Below, piece after piece: positions 9,761 through 21,954 of a stretch of DNA of 64,000 nucleotides (the first letter of the stretch is position 1; every line of letters starts with the position of its first letter). The stretch covers positions 7,378,001 through 7,442,000 of the forward strand of contig NC_134999.1 of NCBI RefSeq assembly GCF_051020985.1, written 5' to 3'. Made by a program: the position numbers and the translations under genes. The notes beneath the pieces are model-generated. The model was not told where the DNA came from. It did no database searches and worked only from the letters and a program-made list of their open reading frames with translations. Source of the DNA: Nomia melanderi. Its lineage: Eukaryota; Arthropoda; Insecta; Hymenoptera; Halictidae.

Positions 9761-9982
9761 TTTTTGTTTCAGAGGAATTTGGGTGGGATAGAGGATGCAA
9801 TTATCAGGGGAAAATGGAATATATCTTAATTTTAATTCTAATTTAATTTATTTAATCCTTTGTGTTTCTGTTTCAGGGAATATTATAACTGCAATGGTAA
9901 GGAAAAATCGTATAATTTTTCTTAGGCTCCATTTCTTAAATTGTATTCATCCACTAATCGAATAAGACAGTTTCTGTTTCAG
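9761..9982 (+). repeat. degenerate ~105-bp repeat with three TTTCAG tracts
   Basis: TTTTTGTTTCAG (9761-9772), TTTCTGTTTCAG (9865-9876) and TTTCTGTTTCAG (9971-9982) are spaced 104 and 106 bp. DNA after the first two is alignable (GCAAT, AGG, AAAAT, ATCTTA in order). They look like 3' splice sites. The second is followed by 20 nt and then GTAAGG (9897-9902), but no coding exon can be supported. Confidence 0.5.
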
Positions 9983-10194
9983 TTCCTTTAGCTTATCCTT
10001 CTTATTTGTGTCAGCACTAATTCTAATGTATTTTTAATACAACTTCAGTCTAATTTTAGTATAATCTTAGTTTAATTTCCCTTTAACATTGACACATCAT
10101 TAATTTATTCATAATATAATCGTTATTTAACATTACTGCAGGGCATTTACAATTACCTCACGAACATTTTACAAATTTGTTAGTGTTGTATTAC
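9983..10194. other. AT-rich stretch, nothing recognised
   Basis: TAATTTTAG-like and TAATCTTAG-like words recur between 10010 and 10085; otherwise it is simple AT-rich DNA leading into module B copy 2. Confidence 0.5.
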
Positions 10195-10405
10195 CGTACA
10201 GGCTCAAGAAGCAGTATAATATTGACTATGATAGTTTTAGGTGCGTTAATAATAAGATTTAGAATAAGAACGGGAGGTGGGTGGAATTGAATTTCCACCC
10301 ACCTCCCAGGGTCTCATTCGCAGCAACCTCCACGTGGTGGACCTGGAAACTAGAACCATCGCCGTCAGAGTAGTCTCTGTCGAGGATGGTGCTAGGCCAA
10401 TGGCT
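10195..10405 (+). repeat. module B, copy 2 (structured repeat)
   Basis: Contains a perfect 15-bp hairpin, 10272-10286 (GGGAGGTGGGTGGAA) with 10293-10307, loop TTGAAT. A second hairpin pairs 10352-10360 (AGAACCATC) with 10385-10393 (GATGGTGCT), with inner CGTCAGAG/CTCTGTCG. It ends in GCTAGG as copy 1 does and runs straight into module A. Confidence 0.8.
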
Positions 10406-10442
10406 GCGAATTGTGTTAAATATGCCGAGTAGTTATTCTTTA
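10406..10442 (+). repeat. module A, copy 2
   Basis: Second copy of the left junction repeat, 5,078 bp away in the same orientation. Here it directly follows module B, whereas in copy 1 the satellite takes the place of B. Confidence 0.85.
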
Positions 10443-10824
10443 GCTTCTTTCTCTGATTCCGCCTGTGTCTCCATTTATTCGGTTCACTTGACCATGTTTG
10501 CAAGTGCATCGGGCCGTGTGATGCCAGTCAGTCTGCAGTTCACGTATCTCGGTGTTCGGACTCGCGAGTAAGATCATGACGGCCACACCGTGAGCCGGGT
10601 GGGGCTCGCGCCGACGACTCACGGCACTGCTCTTCCTAGGATCCTACTTCTTCGTAATCCGCCCCTAGTCCTGCGGTCTGGCCGCAGGGCCGGACGTTGG
10701 GAAGTTAACGGGAGCCTACGAAGGGCACGTCGCCGTCCGCTGATCCGAAAGAGGAAGAGCACCGTAACTCGGGACTGTGGTCTGGCTGGTCTGATCACGG
10801 TTTGCTCGCGTCACCCCCCTTTTT
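10443..10824. other. GC-rich structured block
   Basis: GC-rich from ~10560 to ~10800, unlike the AT-rich DNA around it. In module copy 1, A and C are only ~50 bp apart, so this looks like extra DNA between them. CCGTGAG (10588-10594) pairs with CTCACGG (10618-10624), enclosing GAGCC/GGCTC as an alternative stem. CTGCGG (10671-10676) pairs with CCGCAG (10682-10687). A short interspersed element is possible, but no polymerase III A box is recognised and the only B-box-like word (GTTCGGACTC, ~10554) is weak. Confidence 0.5.
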
Positions 10825-10946
10825 AATCGGAGACTTCTTCTCCGATTTTCCCAGTTGTCGAAATAAGGACTTCTTTCTTGTTTCGCTCCCTTTGCATCTT
10901 GGTCCGATAATTGCTCGGCATATCTGCGACCGATGCGTAGGCACCA
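10825..10946 (+). repeat. module C hairpin pair, copy 3 (right junction)
   Basis: Hairpin 1 pairs AATCGGAGA (10825-10833) with TCTCCGATT (10839-10847). Hairpin 2 pairs CGAAATAAG (10859-10867) with CTTGTTTCG (10877-10885), including one T-G wobble. ATAATTGCTCGGCATAT follows at ~10908, and the module is cut off by satellite at 10947. Confidence 0.75.
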
Positions 10947-13900
10947 CGTCCTGGAGTCCCATCACAGCTAAGTCAAATGGCTCCCCCGATCTTCCTGGCA
11001 ATTCTGCCCGACGGAATCCAAGTTTTGCACTTTCGAAACCTGGATTGTATAGTCTAAAGTCAATTTCGACCAAAAGTATCCCGACCTTCCCATCGGTCAG
11101 CCGGATGTAGCCTTCGTCCCTATGAGACATCGCCCTGGAGTCCCATCACTGCTAAGTCAAATGGCTACCCCCGACCTTCCTGGCCATTCTGGCCGACGGA
11201 ATCCAAGTTTTCCACTTTGGCAACCTGGTTTGTATAGTCTAAAGTCATTTCCGACCAAAAGTATCCAGACCTTCCCATCGGTCAGCCGGATGTAGCCTTG
11301 GTCCCTATGAGATCTCGTCCTGGAGTCCCATCACTGCTAAGTCAAATGGCTACCCCCGACCTTCCTGGCAATTGTGGCCGACGGAATCCAAGTTTTCCAC
11401 TTTGGCAACCTGTATTGTATAGTCTAAAGTCATTTTCGAACAAAAGTATCCAGACCTTCCTATCGGTCAGCCGGATGTAGCCTTGGTCCCTATGAGACCT
11501 CGCCCTGGTGTCCAATCACTGCTAAGTCAAATGACTACCCCCGTCCTTCCTGGCAACTCTGCCCGACGGAATCCAAGTTTTGCACTTTGGAAACCTGGAT
11601 TGTATAGTCTAAAGTCAATTTCGACCAAAAGTATGCCGAACTTCCCATTGGTCAGTCGGATGTAGCTTTGGAACCTATGAGACCTCGTCCTGGAGTCCCA
11701 TCACTGCTAAGTCAAGTGGCTCCCCCGACCTTCCTCGCAATTCCGGCCCACGGAATCCAAGTTTTCCACTTTGGAAACCCGGATTGTATAGTCTAAAGTC
11801 AATTTCGACCAAAAGTATCCCGACCTTCCCATCGGTCAGCCGGATGTAGCCTTCGTCCCTATGACACATCGTCATGGAGTCCAAACACTGCTAAGTCAAA
11901 TGGCTACCCCCGACCTTCCTGGCAATTCTGCCCGACGGAATCCAAGTTTGGCACTTTGGAAACCTGGACTGTATAGTCTAAAGACAATTTCGACCAAAAG
12001 TATCCCGAACTTCCCATGGGTCAGTCGGATGTAGCCTTGGTCCCTATGAGACCTCGTCCTGGAGTCCCATCACAGCTAAGACAAATGGCTACCCACGACC
12101 TTCCTGGCAATTCTGGCCGACGGAATCCAAGTTTTCCACTTTGGCAACCTGGTTTGTATAGTCTAAAGTCAATTTCGACTAAAAGTATCCCGACCTTCCC
12201 ATCGGTCAGCCGCATGTAGCCTTGGTCCCTATGAGACCTCGTCTTGGAGTCCAATCACTGCTAAGTAAAATGGCTACCCCCGACCTTCCTGGCAATTCTG
12301 CTCGACGGAATCCAAGTTTTCCACTTTGGCAATCTGGTTTGTATAGTCTAAAGTCATTTTCGACCAAAAGTATACCGATCTTCCCATCAGTCAGCTGGAT
12401 GTAGCCTTGGGCGCTATTAGACCTCTCCCTGGTGTCCAATCACTGCTAAGTCAAATGGCTACCCACGACCTTCCTGGCAATTCTGGCCGACGGAATCCAA
12501 GTTTTCCACTTTGGCAACCTGGTTTGTATAGTCTAAAGTCAATTTCGAGCAAAAGTATCCCGACCTTCCCATCGGTCAGCCGGATGTAGCCTTCGTCCCT
12601 ATGACACATGGTCATGGAGTCCAAACACTGCTAAGTCAAATGGCTACCCCCGACCTTCCTGGCAATTCTGCCCGACGGAATCCAAGTTTTCCACTTTGGA
12701 AACCTGGTTTGTATAGTCTAAAGTCATTTTCGACCAAAAGTATCCCGACCTTCCCATCGGTCAGCCGGATGTAGCCTTGGTCCCAATGAGACCTCTCCCT
12801 GGTGTCCAATCACTGCTAAGTCAAATGGCTTCCCCAGAACTTCCTGGCAATTCTGACCGACGGAATCCAAGCTTTCCACTTTGGCAACCTGGTTTGTATA
12901 GTCTAAACCCAATTTCGACCAAAAGTATCCCGACCTTCCCATCGGTGAGCCTGATGTAGCCATTGAACCTATGAGACCTCGTCCTGGAGTCCCATCACTG
13001 CTAAGTCGAATGACTACCCCCGACCTTCCTGGCAATTCTGCCCCGACGGAATGCAAGTTTTGCACTTTGGAAACCTGGATTGTATATTCTAAAGTCAATT
13101 TCGACCAAAAGTATCCCGACCTTCTCATCGGTCAGCCGGATGTAGCCTTGGTCCCTATGAGATCTCGTCCTGGAGACCCATCACTGCTAAGTCAAATGGC
13201 TACACCCGACCTTCCTGGCAATTCTGCCCGACGGAATCCAAGTTTTCCACTTTGGAAACCTGGATTGTATAGTCTAAAGTCAATTTCGACCAAAAGTATC
13301 CATATCTTCCCATGGGTCAGCCGGATGTAGCCTTCGTCCCTATGAGACGTCGTCCTGGAGTCCCATCACTGCTAAGTCAAATGGCTACCCCCGACCTACC
13401 TGACAATTCTGCCGACGGAATCCAAGTTTTGCACTTTGGATACCTGGTTTGTATAGTCTAAAGTCATTTCCGACCAAAAGCATCCAGACCTTCCCATCGG
13501 TCAGCCGGATGTAGCCTTGGTCCCTATGAGATCTCTGCCTCGAGTCCCATCACTGCTAAGTCAAATGGCTACCCCCGACCTTCCTGGCAATTCTGCCCGA
13601 CGCAATCCATGTTTTCCACTTTGGCAACCTGGTTTGTATAGTCTAAAGTCATTTTCGACCAATAGTATCCAGAACTTCCCATGGGTCAGACGGATGTAGC
13701 CTTCGTCCCTATGAGACATCGTCCTGGAGTCCCATCACTGCTAAGTCAAATGGCTACCCCCGACCTACCTGGCAATTCTGCCGACGGAATCCAAGTTTTG
13801 CACTTTGGAAACCTGGTTTGTTTAGTCTAAAGCGAATTTCGACCAAAAGCATCCCGACCTTCCCATCGGGCAGCCGGATGTAGCCTTGGTCCCAATGAGA

Positions 13901-16900
13901 CCTCGTCCCGGAGTCCCATCACAGCTAAGTCAAATGGCTCCCCCGACCTTCCTCGCAATTCCGGCCGACGGAATCCAAGTTTTCCACTTTGAAAACCTGG
14001 TTTGTATATTCTAAAGTCAATTTCGACCAAAAGTATCCCGACCTTCCCATCGGTCAGCCGGATGTAGCCTTGGTCCCTATGAGACCTCCCCTGGTGTCCA
14101 ATCACTGCTAAGTAAAATGGATTCCCCCGACCGTCCTGGCAATTCTGCCCGACGGAATCCAAGTTTTCCACTTTGGAAACCTGTTTTGTATAGTCTAAAT
14201 TCAATTTCGACTAAAAATATCCGGACCTTCCCATCGGTCAGCCGGATGTAGCCTTGGAACCTGTGAGACCTGGTCCTGGAGTCCCATCACTGCTAAGTCA
14301 AATCACTACCCCCGACCTTCCTCGCAATTCTGCCCGACGGAATCCAAGTTTTGCACTTTGGAAACCTGGATTGTATAGTGTAAAGTCAATTTCGACCAAA
14401 AGTATCCCGACCTTCTCATCGGTCAGCCGGATGTAGCCTTGGTCCCTATGAGACCTCGTCCTGGAGTCCCATCACTGCTAAATCAAATGGCTTCCCCCGA
14501 CCGTCCTGGCACATCTGGCCGACAGAATCCAAGTTTTCCACTTTGGAAACCTGGATTGTATAGTCTAAAGTCAATTTCGACCAAAAGTATCCCGACCTTC
14601 TCATCGGTCAGCCGGATGTAGCCTTGGTCACTATGAGACCTCGTCCTGGAGACCCATCACTGCTAAGTCAAATGGCTACACCCGACCTTCCTGGCAATTC
14701 TGCCCGACGGAATCCAAGTTTTCCACTTTGGAAACCTGTATTGTATAGTCTAAAGTCAATTTCGACCAAAAGTATACCGAACTTCCCATGGGTCAGCCGG
14801 ATGTAGCCTTCGTCCCTATGAGACCTGGTCCTGGAGTCCCATCACTGCTAAGTCAGTATCACTACCCCCGACCTTCCTCGCAATTCTGCCCGACGGAATC
14901 CAAGTTTTGCACTTTGGAAACTTGGATTGTATTGTCTAAAGCCAATTTCGAACAAAAGTATCTAGACCTTCCTATCTGTCAGCCGGATGTAGCCATGGAA
15001 CCTATGAGACCTCGTCCTGGAGTCCCATCACTGATAAGTCAAATGACTACCCCCGACCTTCCTGGCAATTCTGCCGACGGAATCCAAGTTTTGCACTTTG
15101 GAAACCTGGTTTGTATAGTCTAAATTCAATTTCGCCAAAAAGTATCCCGACCTTCCCATCGGTCAGCCGGATGTAGCCTTGGAACCTATGAGACCTGGTC
15201 CTGGAGTCCCATCACTGCTAAGTCAAATCACTACCCCCGACCATCCTCGCAATTCTGCCCGACGGAATCCAAGTTTTGCACTTTGGAAACCTGGATTGTA
15301 TAGTGTAAAGTCAATTTCGACCAAAAGTATCCCGACCTTCCCATCGGTCAGCCGGATGTAGCCTTGGTCCCTATGAGACCTCGTCCTGGAGTCCCATCAC
15401 TGCTAAGTCAAATGGATACCCCCGTCCTACCTGGCAATTCTGCCGACGGAATCCAAGTTTTGCACTTTGGAAACCTGGTTTGTATAGTCTAAAGTCATTT
15501 TCGACCAAAAGTATCCCGACCTTCCCATCGGTCAGCCGGATATAGCCTTGGTCCCTATGAGACCTCGTCCTGGAGTCCCATCACTGCTAAGTCAAATGGC
15601 TACCCCCGACCTTCCTGGCAATTCCTCCCGACGGAATCCAAGTTTTGCACTTTGGAAACCTGGATTGTATTGTCTAAAGCCAATTTCGACCAAAAGTATC
15701 CCGACCTTCCCATCGGTCAGCCGGATGTAGCCATGGAACCTATGAGACCTCGTCCTGGAGTCCCGTCACTGCTAAGTCAAATGACTACCCCCGACCTTCC
15801 TGGCAATTCTGCCCCGAGGGAATGCAAGTTTTGCACTTTGGTAACCTGGATTGTATAGTCTAAAGTCAATTTCGACCAAAAGTATCCCGACCTTCCCATC
15901 GGTCAGCCGGATGTAGCCTTGGTCCCTATGAGATCTCGTCCTGGAGACCCATCACTGCTAAGTCAAATGGCTACACCCGACCTTCCTGGCAATTCTGCCC
16001 GACGGAATCCAAGTTTTCCACTTTGGAAAACTGGATTGTATAGTCTAAAGTCAATTTCGAACAAAAGTATCCAGAACTTCCCATGGGTCAGCCGGATGTA
16101 GCCTTAGTCCCTATGAGACCTCGTCCTGGTGTCCCATCACTGCTAAGTCAAATGGATACCCCCGTCCTACCTGGCAATTCTGCCGACGGAATCCAAGTTT
16201 TGCACTTTGGAAACCTGGTTTGTATAGTCTAAAGTCATATTCGATCAAAAGTATCCAGACCTTCCCGTCGGTCTGCCGGATGTAGCCTTAGTCCCTATGA
16301 GATCTCGTCCTGGTGTCCCATCACTGCTAAGTCAAATGGCTACCCCCCCCACATTCCTGGCAATTGTGGCCGACGGAATCCAGGTTTTCCACTTTGGCAA
16401 CCTGGTTTGAATAGTCTAAAGTCATTTTCGACCAAAAGTATCCCGACCTTCCCATCGGTCAGCCGGATATAACCTTGGTCCCTATGAGACCTCGTCCTGG
16501 AGTCCCATCACTGCTAAGTCAAATGGCTCCCCCGACCTTCCTCGCAATTCCGGCCGACGGAATCCAAGTTTTCCACTTTGAAAACCTGGTTTGTATAGTC
16601 TAAAGTCAATTCCGACCAAAAGTATCCCGACCTTCCCATCGGTGAGCCGGATGTAGCCATTGAACCTATGAGACCTCGTCCTGGAGTCCCATCACTGCTA
16701 AGTCGAATGACTACCCCCGACCTTCCTGGAAATTCTGCCCCGACGGAATGCAAGTTTTGCACTTTGGAAACCTAGATTGTATAGTCTAAAGTCAATTTCG
16801 ACCAATAGTATCCCGACCTTCCCATCGGTTAGCCGGATGTAGCCTTGGTCCCTATGAGACCTCGCCCTGGTGTCCAATCACTGCTAAGTCAAATGGATTC

Positions 16901-19900
16901 CCGCTACCTTCCTGGCAATTCTGGCCGATGGAATCCAAGTTTTCCACTTTGGCAACCTCGTTTGTATAGTCTAAAGTCAATTTCGACCAAAAGTATCCCG
17001 AATTTCTCATCGGTCAGCCGGATGTAGCCTTGGTTCCTATCAGATCTCGTCCTGGAGTCCCATCACTGCTAAGTCGAATGGCTACTCCCGACCTTCCTGG
17101 CAATTCTGGCCGACGGAATCCAAGTTTTCCACTTTGGCAACCTGGTTTGTACAGTCTAAAGTCATTTTTGACCAAAAGTATCCAGACCTTCCCATCGGTC
17201 AGCCGGATGTAGCCTTGGTCCCTATGAGACCTCGCCCTGGTGTCCAATCACTGCAAATTCAAATGACTACACCCGACCTTCATGGCAATTCTGCCCGACG
17301 GAATCCAAGTTTTCCACTTTGGAAACCTGGATTGTATAGTCTAAGGTCAATTTCGACCAAAAGTATCCCGACCTTCCCATCGGTCAGCCGGATGTAGCCT
17401 TGGTCCCTATGAGATCTCGTCCTGGAGTCCCATCACTGCTAAGTCAAATGGCTTCCCCCGACCTTCCTGGCAATTGTGGAAGACGGAATCCAAGTTTTCC
17501 ACTTTGGCAACCTGGATTGTATAGTCTAAAGTCATTTTCGAACAAAAGTATCCAGAGCTTCCCATCGGTCAGCCGGATGTAGCCTTAGTCCCTATGAGAC
17601 CTCGCCCTGGTGTCCAATCACTGCTAAGTCAAATGACTACCCCCGACCTTCCTGGCAATTCTGGCCGACGGAATCCTAGTTTTCCACTTTGGAAACCCGG
17701 ATTGTATAGTCTAAAGTCAATTTCGACCAAATGTATCCCGACCTTCCCATCGATCAGCCGGATGTAGCCTTCGTCCCTATGAGACATCGTCCTGGAGTCC
17801 CATCACTGCTATGTCAAATGGCTACCCCCGACATTCCTGGCAATTCTGCCCGACGGAATCCAAGTTTTGCACTTTGGAAACCTGGATTGTATAGTCTAAA
17901 GTCAATTTCGACCAAAAGTATCCCGACCTTCCCATCGGTCAGCCGGATGTAGCCTAGGTCCCTATGAGACCTCTCCCTGGTGTCCAATCACCCCGAAGTC
18001 AAATGGCTTCCCCGGACCTTCCTGGCAATTCTGGCCGACGGAATCCAAGTTTTCCACGTTGCCAACCTGGTTTGTATAGTCTAAAGTCATTTTCGACCAA
18101 AAGTATCCAGACCTTCCCATCGGTCAGCCGGATGTAGCCTTGGTCCCTATGAGATCTCGTCCTGGAGTCCCATCACTGCTAAGTCAAATGACTACCCCCG
18201 ACCTTCCTGGCAATTCTGCCCCGACGGAATGCAAGTTTTGCACTTTGGAAACCTGGATTGTATAGTCTAAAGTCAATTTGGACCAAAAATATCCCGACCT
18301 TCCCATCGGTCAGCCGGATGTAGCCTTCGTCCCTATGAGACGTCTTCCTGGTGTCCAATCACTGCTAAGTCAAATGACTACCGACGACCTTCCCGGCAAT
18401 TCTGCCCGACGGAATACAAGTTTTGCACTTTGGCAACCTGGTTTGTATAGTCTAAAGTCATTTTCGACCAAAAGTACCCGGACCTGCCCATCGGTCAGCC
18501 GGATGTAGCCTTCGTCCCTATGAGACGTCTCCCTGGTGTCCAATCACTGCTAAGTCAAATGACTACCGACGACCTTCCTGGCAATTCTGCCCGACGGAAT
18601 ACAAGTTTTGCACTTTGGCAACCTGGATTGTATAGTCAAAAGTCATTTTCGACCAAAAGTATCCAGACCTTTCCATCGGTCAGCCGGATGTAGCCTTGGT
18701 CCCTATGAGACCTCGCCCTGGTGCCCAATCACTGCTAAGTCAAATGGCTACCCCCGACCTTTCTGGCAATTCTGCCCGACGGAATCCAAGTTTTCCACTT
18801 TGGAAACCTGGATTGTATAGTCTAAGGTCAATTTCGAACAAAAGTATATCGACCTTCCCATCGGTCAGCCGGATGTAGCCTTCGTCCCTATGAGACCTCG
18901 TCCTGGAGTCACATCACAGCTAAGTCAAATGGCTACACCCGACCTTCCTTGCAATTCTGCCCGACGGAATCCAAGTTTTGCACTTTGGAAACCTGGATTG
19001 TATAGTCTAAAGTCAATTTCGACCAAAAGTATCCCGACCTTCCCATCGGTCAGCCGGATGTAGCCTTGGACCCTATGAGACCTCGCACTGGTGTCCAATC
19101 ACTGCTAAGTCAAATGGCTCCCCGACCTTCCTCGCAATTCCGGCCGACGGAATCCAAGTTTTCCACTTTGGCAACCTGGTTTGTATAGTCAAAAGTCAAT
19201 TTCGACCAAAAGTATCCCGACCTTCCCATCGGTCAGACGGATGTAGCCTTCCTCCCTATGAGACATCGTCCTGGAGTCCCATCACTGCTAAGGGAAATGG
19301 CTACCCCCGACCTTCCTGGCAATTCTGCCCGACGGTGTCCAAGTTTTGCACTTTGGCAACCTGGTTTGTATAGTCTAAAGTCATTTTCGACCAAAAGTAC
19401 CCGGACCTTCCCATCGGTCAGCCGGATGTAGCCTTCGTCCCTATGAGACGTCTCCCTGGTGTCCAATCACTGCTAAGTCAAATGACTACCGACGACCTTC
19501 CTGGCAATTCTGCCCGACGGAATACAAGTTTTGCACTTTGGCAACCTGGTTTGTATAGTCTAAAGTCATTTTCGACCAAAAGTATCCAGACCTTTCCATC
19601 GGTCAGCCGGATGAAGCATTGGTCCCTATGAGACCTCGCCCTGGTGCCCAATCACTGCTAAGTCAAATGGCTACCCCCGACCATTCTGGCAATTCTGCCC
19701 GACGGAATCCAAGTTTTCCACTTTGGAAACCTGGATTGTATAGTCTAAAGTCAAGTTCGACCAAAAGTATCTCGACCTTCCCATCGGTCAGCCGGATGTA
19801 GCCTTCGTCCCTATGAGACATCCTCCTGGAGTCCCATCACTGCTAAGTCAATTGGCTACCCCCGACCTTCCTGGCAATTCTGCCCGACGGAATCCAAGTT

Positions 19901-20239
19901 TTGCACTTTGGAAACCTGGATTGTATAGTCTAAAGTCATTTTCGACCAGAAGTACCCGGACCTTCCCATCGGTCAGCCGGATGTAGCCTTCGTCCCTATG
20001 AGACGTCTCCCTGGTGTCCAATCACTGCTAAGTCAAATGACTACCGACGATCTTCCTGGCAATTCTGCCCGACGGTGTCCAAGTTTTTCACTTTGGAAAC
20101 CTGGTTTGCATAGTCTAAAGTCAGTTTCGACCAAAAGTATCCAGACCTTTCCATCGGTCAGCCGGATGTAGCCTTGGTCCCTATGAGACCTCGCCCTGGT
20201 GCCCAATCACTGCTAAGTCAAATGGCTACCCCCGACCAT

Positions 20240-21720
20240 TCTGGCAATTCTGCCCGACGGAATCCAAGTTTTCCACTTTGGAAACCTGGATTGTATAGTC
20301 TAAGGTCAATTTCGAACAAAAGTATATCGACCTTCCCATCGTTCAGCCGGATGTAGCTTTGGTCCCTATGAGACCTCGTCCTGGAGTCCCATCACAGCTA
20401 AGTCAAATGGCTACCCCCGACCTTCCTTGCAATTCTGCCCGACGGAATCCAAGTGTTGCACTTTGGAAACCTGGATTGTATAGTCTAAAGTCAATTTCGA
20501 CCAAAAGTATCCCGACCTTCCCATCGGTCAGCCGGATGTAGCCTTGGACCCTATGAGACCTCGCACTGGTGTCCAATCACTGCTAAGTCAAATGGCTCCC
20601 CGACCTTCCTCGCAATTCCGGCCGACGGAATCCAAGTTTTGCACTTTGGAAACCTGGATTGTATAGTCTAAAGTCAATTTCGACCAAAAGTATCCCGACC
20701 TTCCCATCGGTCAGCCGGATGTAGCCTTGGTCCCTATGAGACCTCTCCCTGGTGTCCAATCACTTCTAAGTCAAATGGCTTCCCCCGACATTCCTGGCAA
20801 TTCTGGCCGACGGAATCCAAGTTTTCCACTTTGGAAACCTGGATTGTTTAGTCTAAAGTCAATTTCGACCAAAAGTATCCCGAACTTCTCATCGGTCAGC
20901 CGGATGTAGCCTTGGTCCCTATGAGACCTCTCCCTGGTGTCCAATCACTTCTAAGTCAAATGGCTTCCCCCGACATTCCTGGCAATTCTGGCCGACGGAA
21001 TCCAAGTTTTCCACTTTGGAAACCTGGATTGTTTAGTCTAAAGTCAATTTCGACCAAAAGTATCCCGACCTTCCCATCGGTCAGCCGGATGTAGCCTTGG
21101 ACCCTATGAGACCTCGCACTGGTGTCCAATCACTGCTAAGTCAAATGGCTCCCCGACCTTCCTCGCAATTCCGGCCGACGGAATCCAAGTTTTCCACTTT
21201 GGCAACCTGGTTTGTATAGTCTAAAGTCATTTTCGACCAAAAGTACCCGGACCTTCCCATCGGTCAGCCGGATGTAGCCTTCGTCCCTATGAGACGTCTC
21301 CCTGGTGTCCAATCACTGCTAAGTCGAATGACTACCGACGACCTTCCTGGCAATTCTGCCCGACGGAATCCAAGTTTTGCACTTTGGCAAGCTGGTTTGT
21401 ATAGTCTAAAGTCATTTTCGACCAAAAGTATCCAGACCTTCCCATCGGTCAGCCGGATGTAGCCTTGGTCCCTATGAGACCTCTCCCTGGTGTCCAATCA
21501 CTTCTAAGTCAAATGGCTTCCCCCGACATTCCTGGCAATTCTGGCCGACGGAATCCAAGTTTTCCACTTTGGAAACCTGGATTGTTTAGTCTAAAGTCAA
21601 TTTCGACCAAAAGTATCCCGAACTTCTCATCGGTCAGCCGGATGTAGCCTTGGTCGCTATTAGATCTCGTCCTGGAGTCCCATCACTGCTAAGTCAAATG
21701 ACTACCCCGACCTTCATGGC
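20240..21720 (+). repeat. duplicated satellite segment (partner ~26523-27830, one monomer shorter)
   Basis: The offset is 6,283 bp up to ~20900, then 6,098 bp from ~21095. The second copy therefore lacks one monomer, corresponding to about 20912-21094. Shared variants include GACCATTCTGGCAATTC, AAGTATATCGACC, CCTTCCTTGCAATTC and ATGAGACCTCGCACTGG. The missing monomer is nearly identical to its neighbour at 20727-20909, as expected from unequal exchange between adjacent units. Confidence 0.75.
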
Positions 21721-21744
21721 AATTCTGCCCGACGGAATCCAAGT
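21212..21744 (+). repeat. satellite segment present three times (24170-24702, ~27313-27835)
   Basis: The offset to the second copy is 2,958 bp (16 monomers). Shared markers are AAGTACCCGGACC, AGTCGAATGACTACCGACG, GGCAAGCTGGTTTG and the 1-bp-short AATGACTACCCCGACC. The third copy has AGTCAAATGACT in place of the CGA variant. Confidence 0.75.
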
Positions 21745-21954
21745 TTTTCACTTTGGAAACCTGGTTTGTATAGTCTAAAGACAATTTCGACCAAAAGTAT
21801 CCCGACCTTCCCATCGGTCAGCCTGATGTAGCCTTGGAACCTATGAGACCTCGTCCTGGAGTGCCATCAAAGCTAAGTCAAATGGATCCCCCGACCTTCC
21901 TCGCAATTCCGGCCGACGGAATCCAAGTTTTCCACTTTGAAGACCTGGTTTGTA

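Larger units (their letters stand above)
5328..10946. other. non-satellite interruption of the array
   Basis: 5,619 bp with no satellite monomer, AT-rich apart from the GC-rich block near its right end. The left flank ends at monomer position ~74 and the right flank starts at ~21, and the 54 overlapping positions differ in sequence, so there is no target-site duplication of the usual kind. Both edges carry copies of shared modules: A at 5328 and 10406, C at 5417 and 10825, B at 5875 and 10195. No open frame in it resembles a family I know. The longest are under 112 codons, lack codon structure and overlap repeats. Confidence 0.9.

Noticed and set aside
10352..10398. Helitron 3' end (hairpin followed by CTAG)
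   Set aside because: A hairpin and GCTAGG are present in both B copies, but the usual spacing between hairpin and CTRR is missing and no TC start or Rep/helicase is seen. It remains an outside possibility.
5328..10946. LTR retrotransposon with A/C at both ends as terminal repeats
   Set aside because: Module order and spacing differ at the two ends, there is no target-site duplication or tRNA-primer site that I recognise, and no gag or pol remnant is present.
5274..11000. 54-bp target-site duplication flanking the interruption
   Set aside because: 5274-5327 and 10947-11000 cover the same monomer positions but differ at several bases typical of separate monomer classes.
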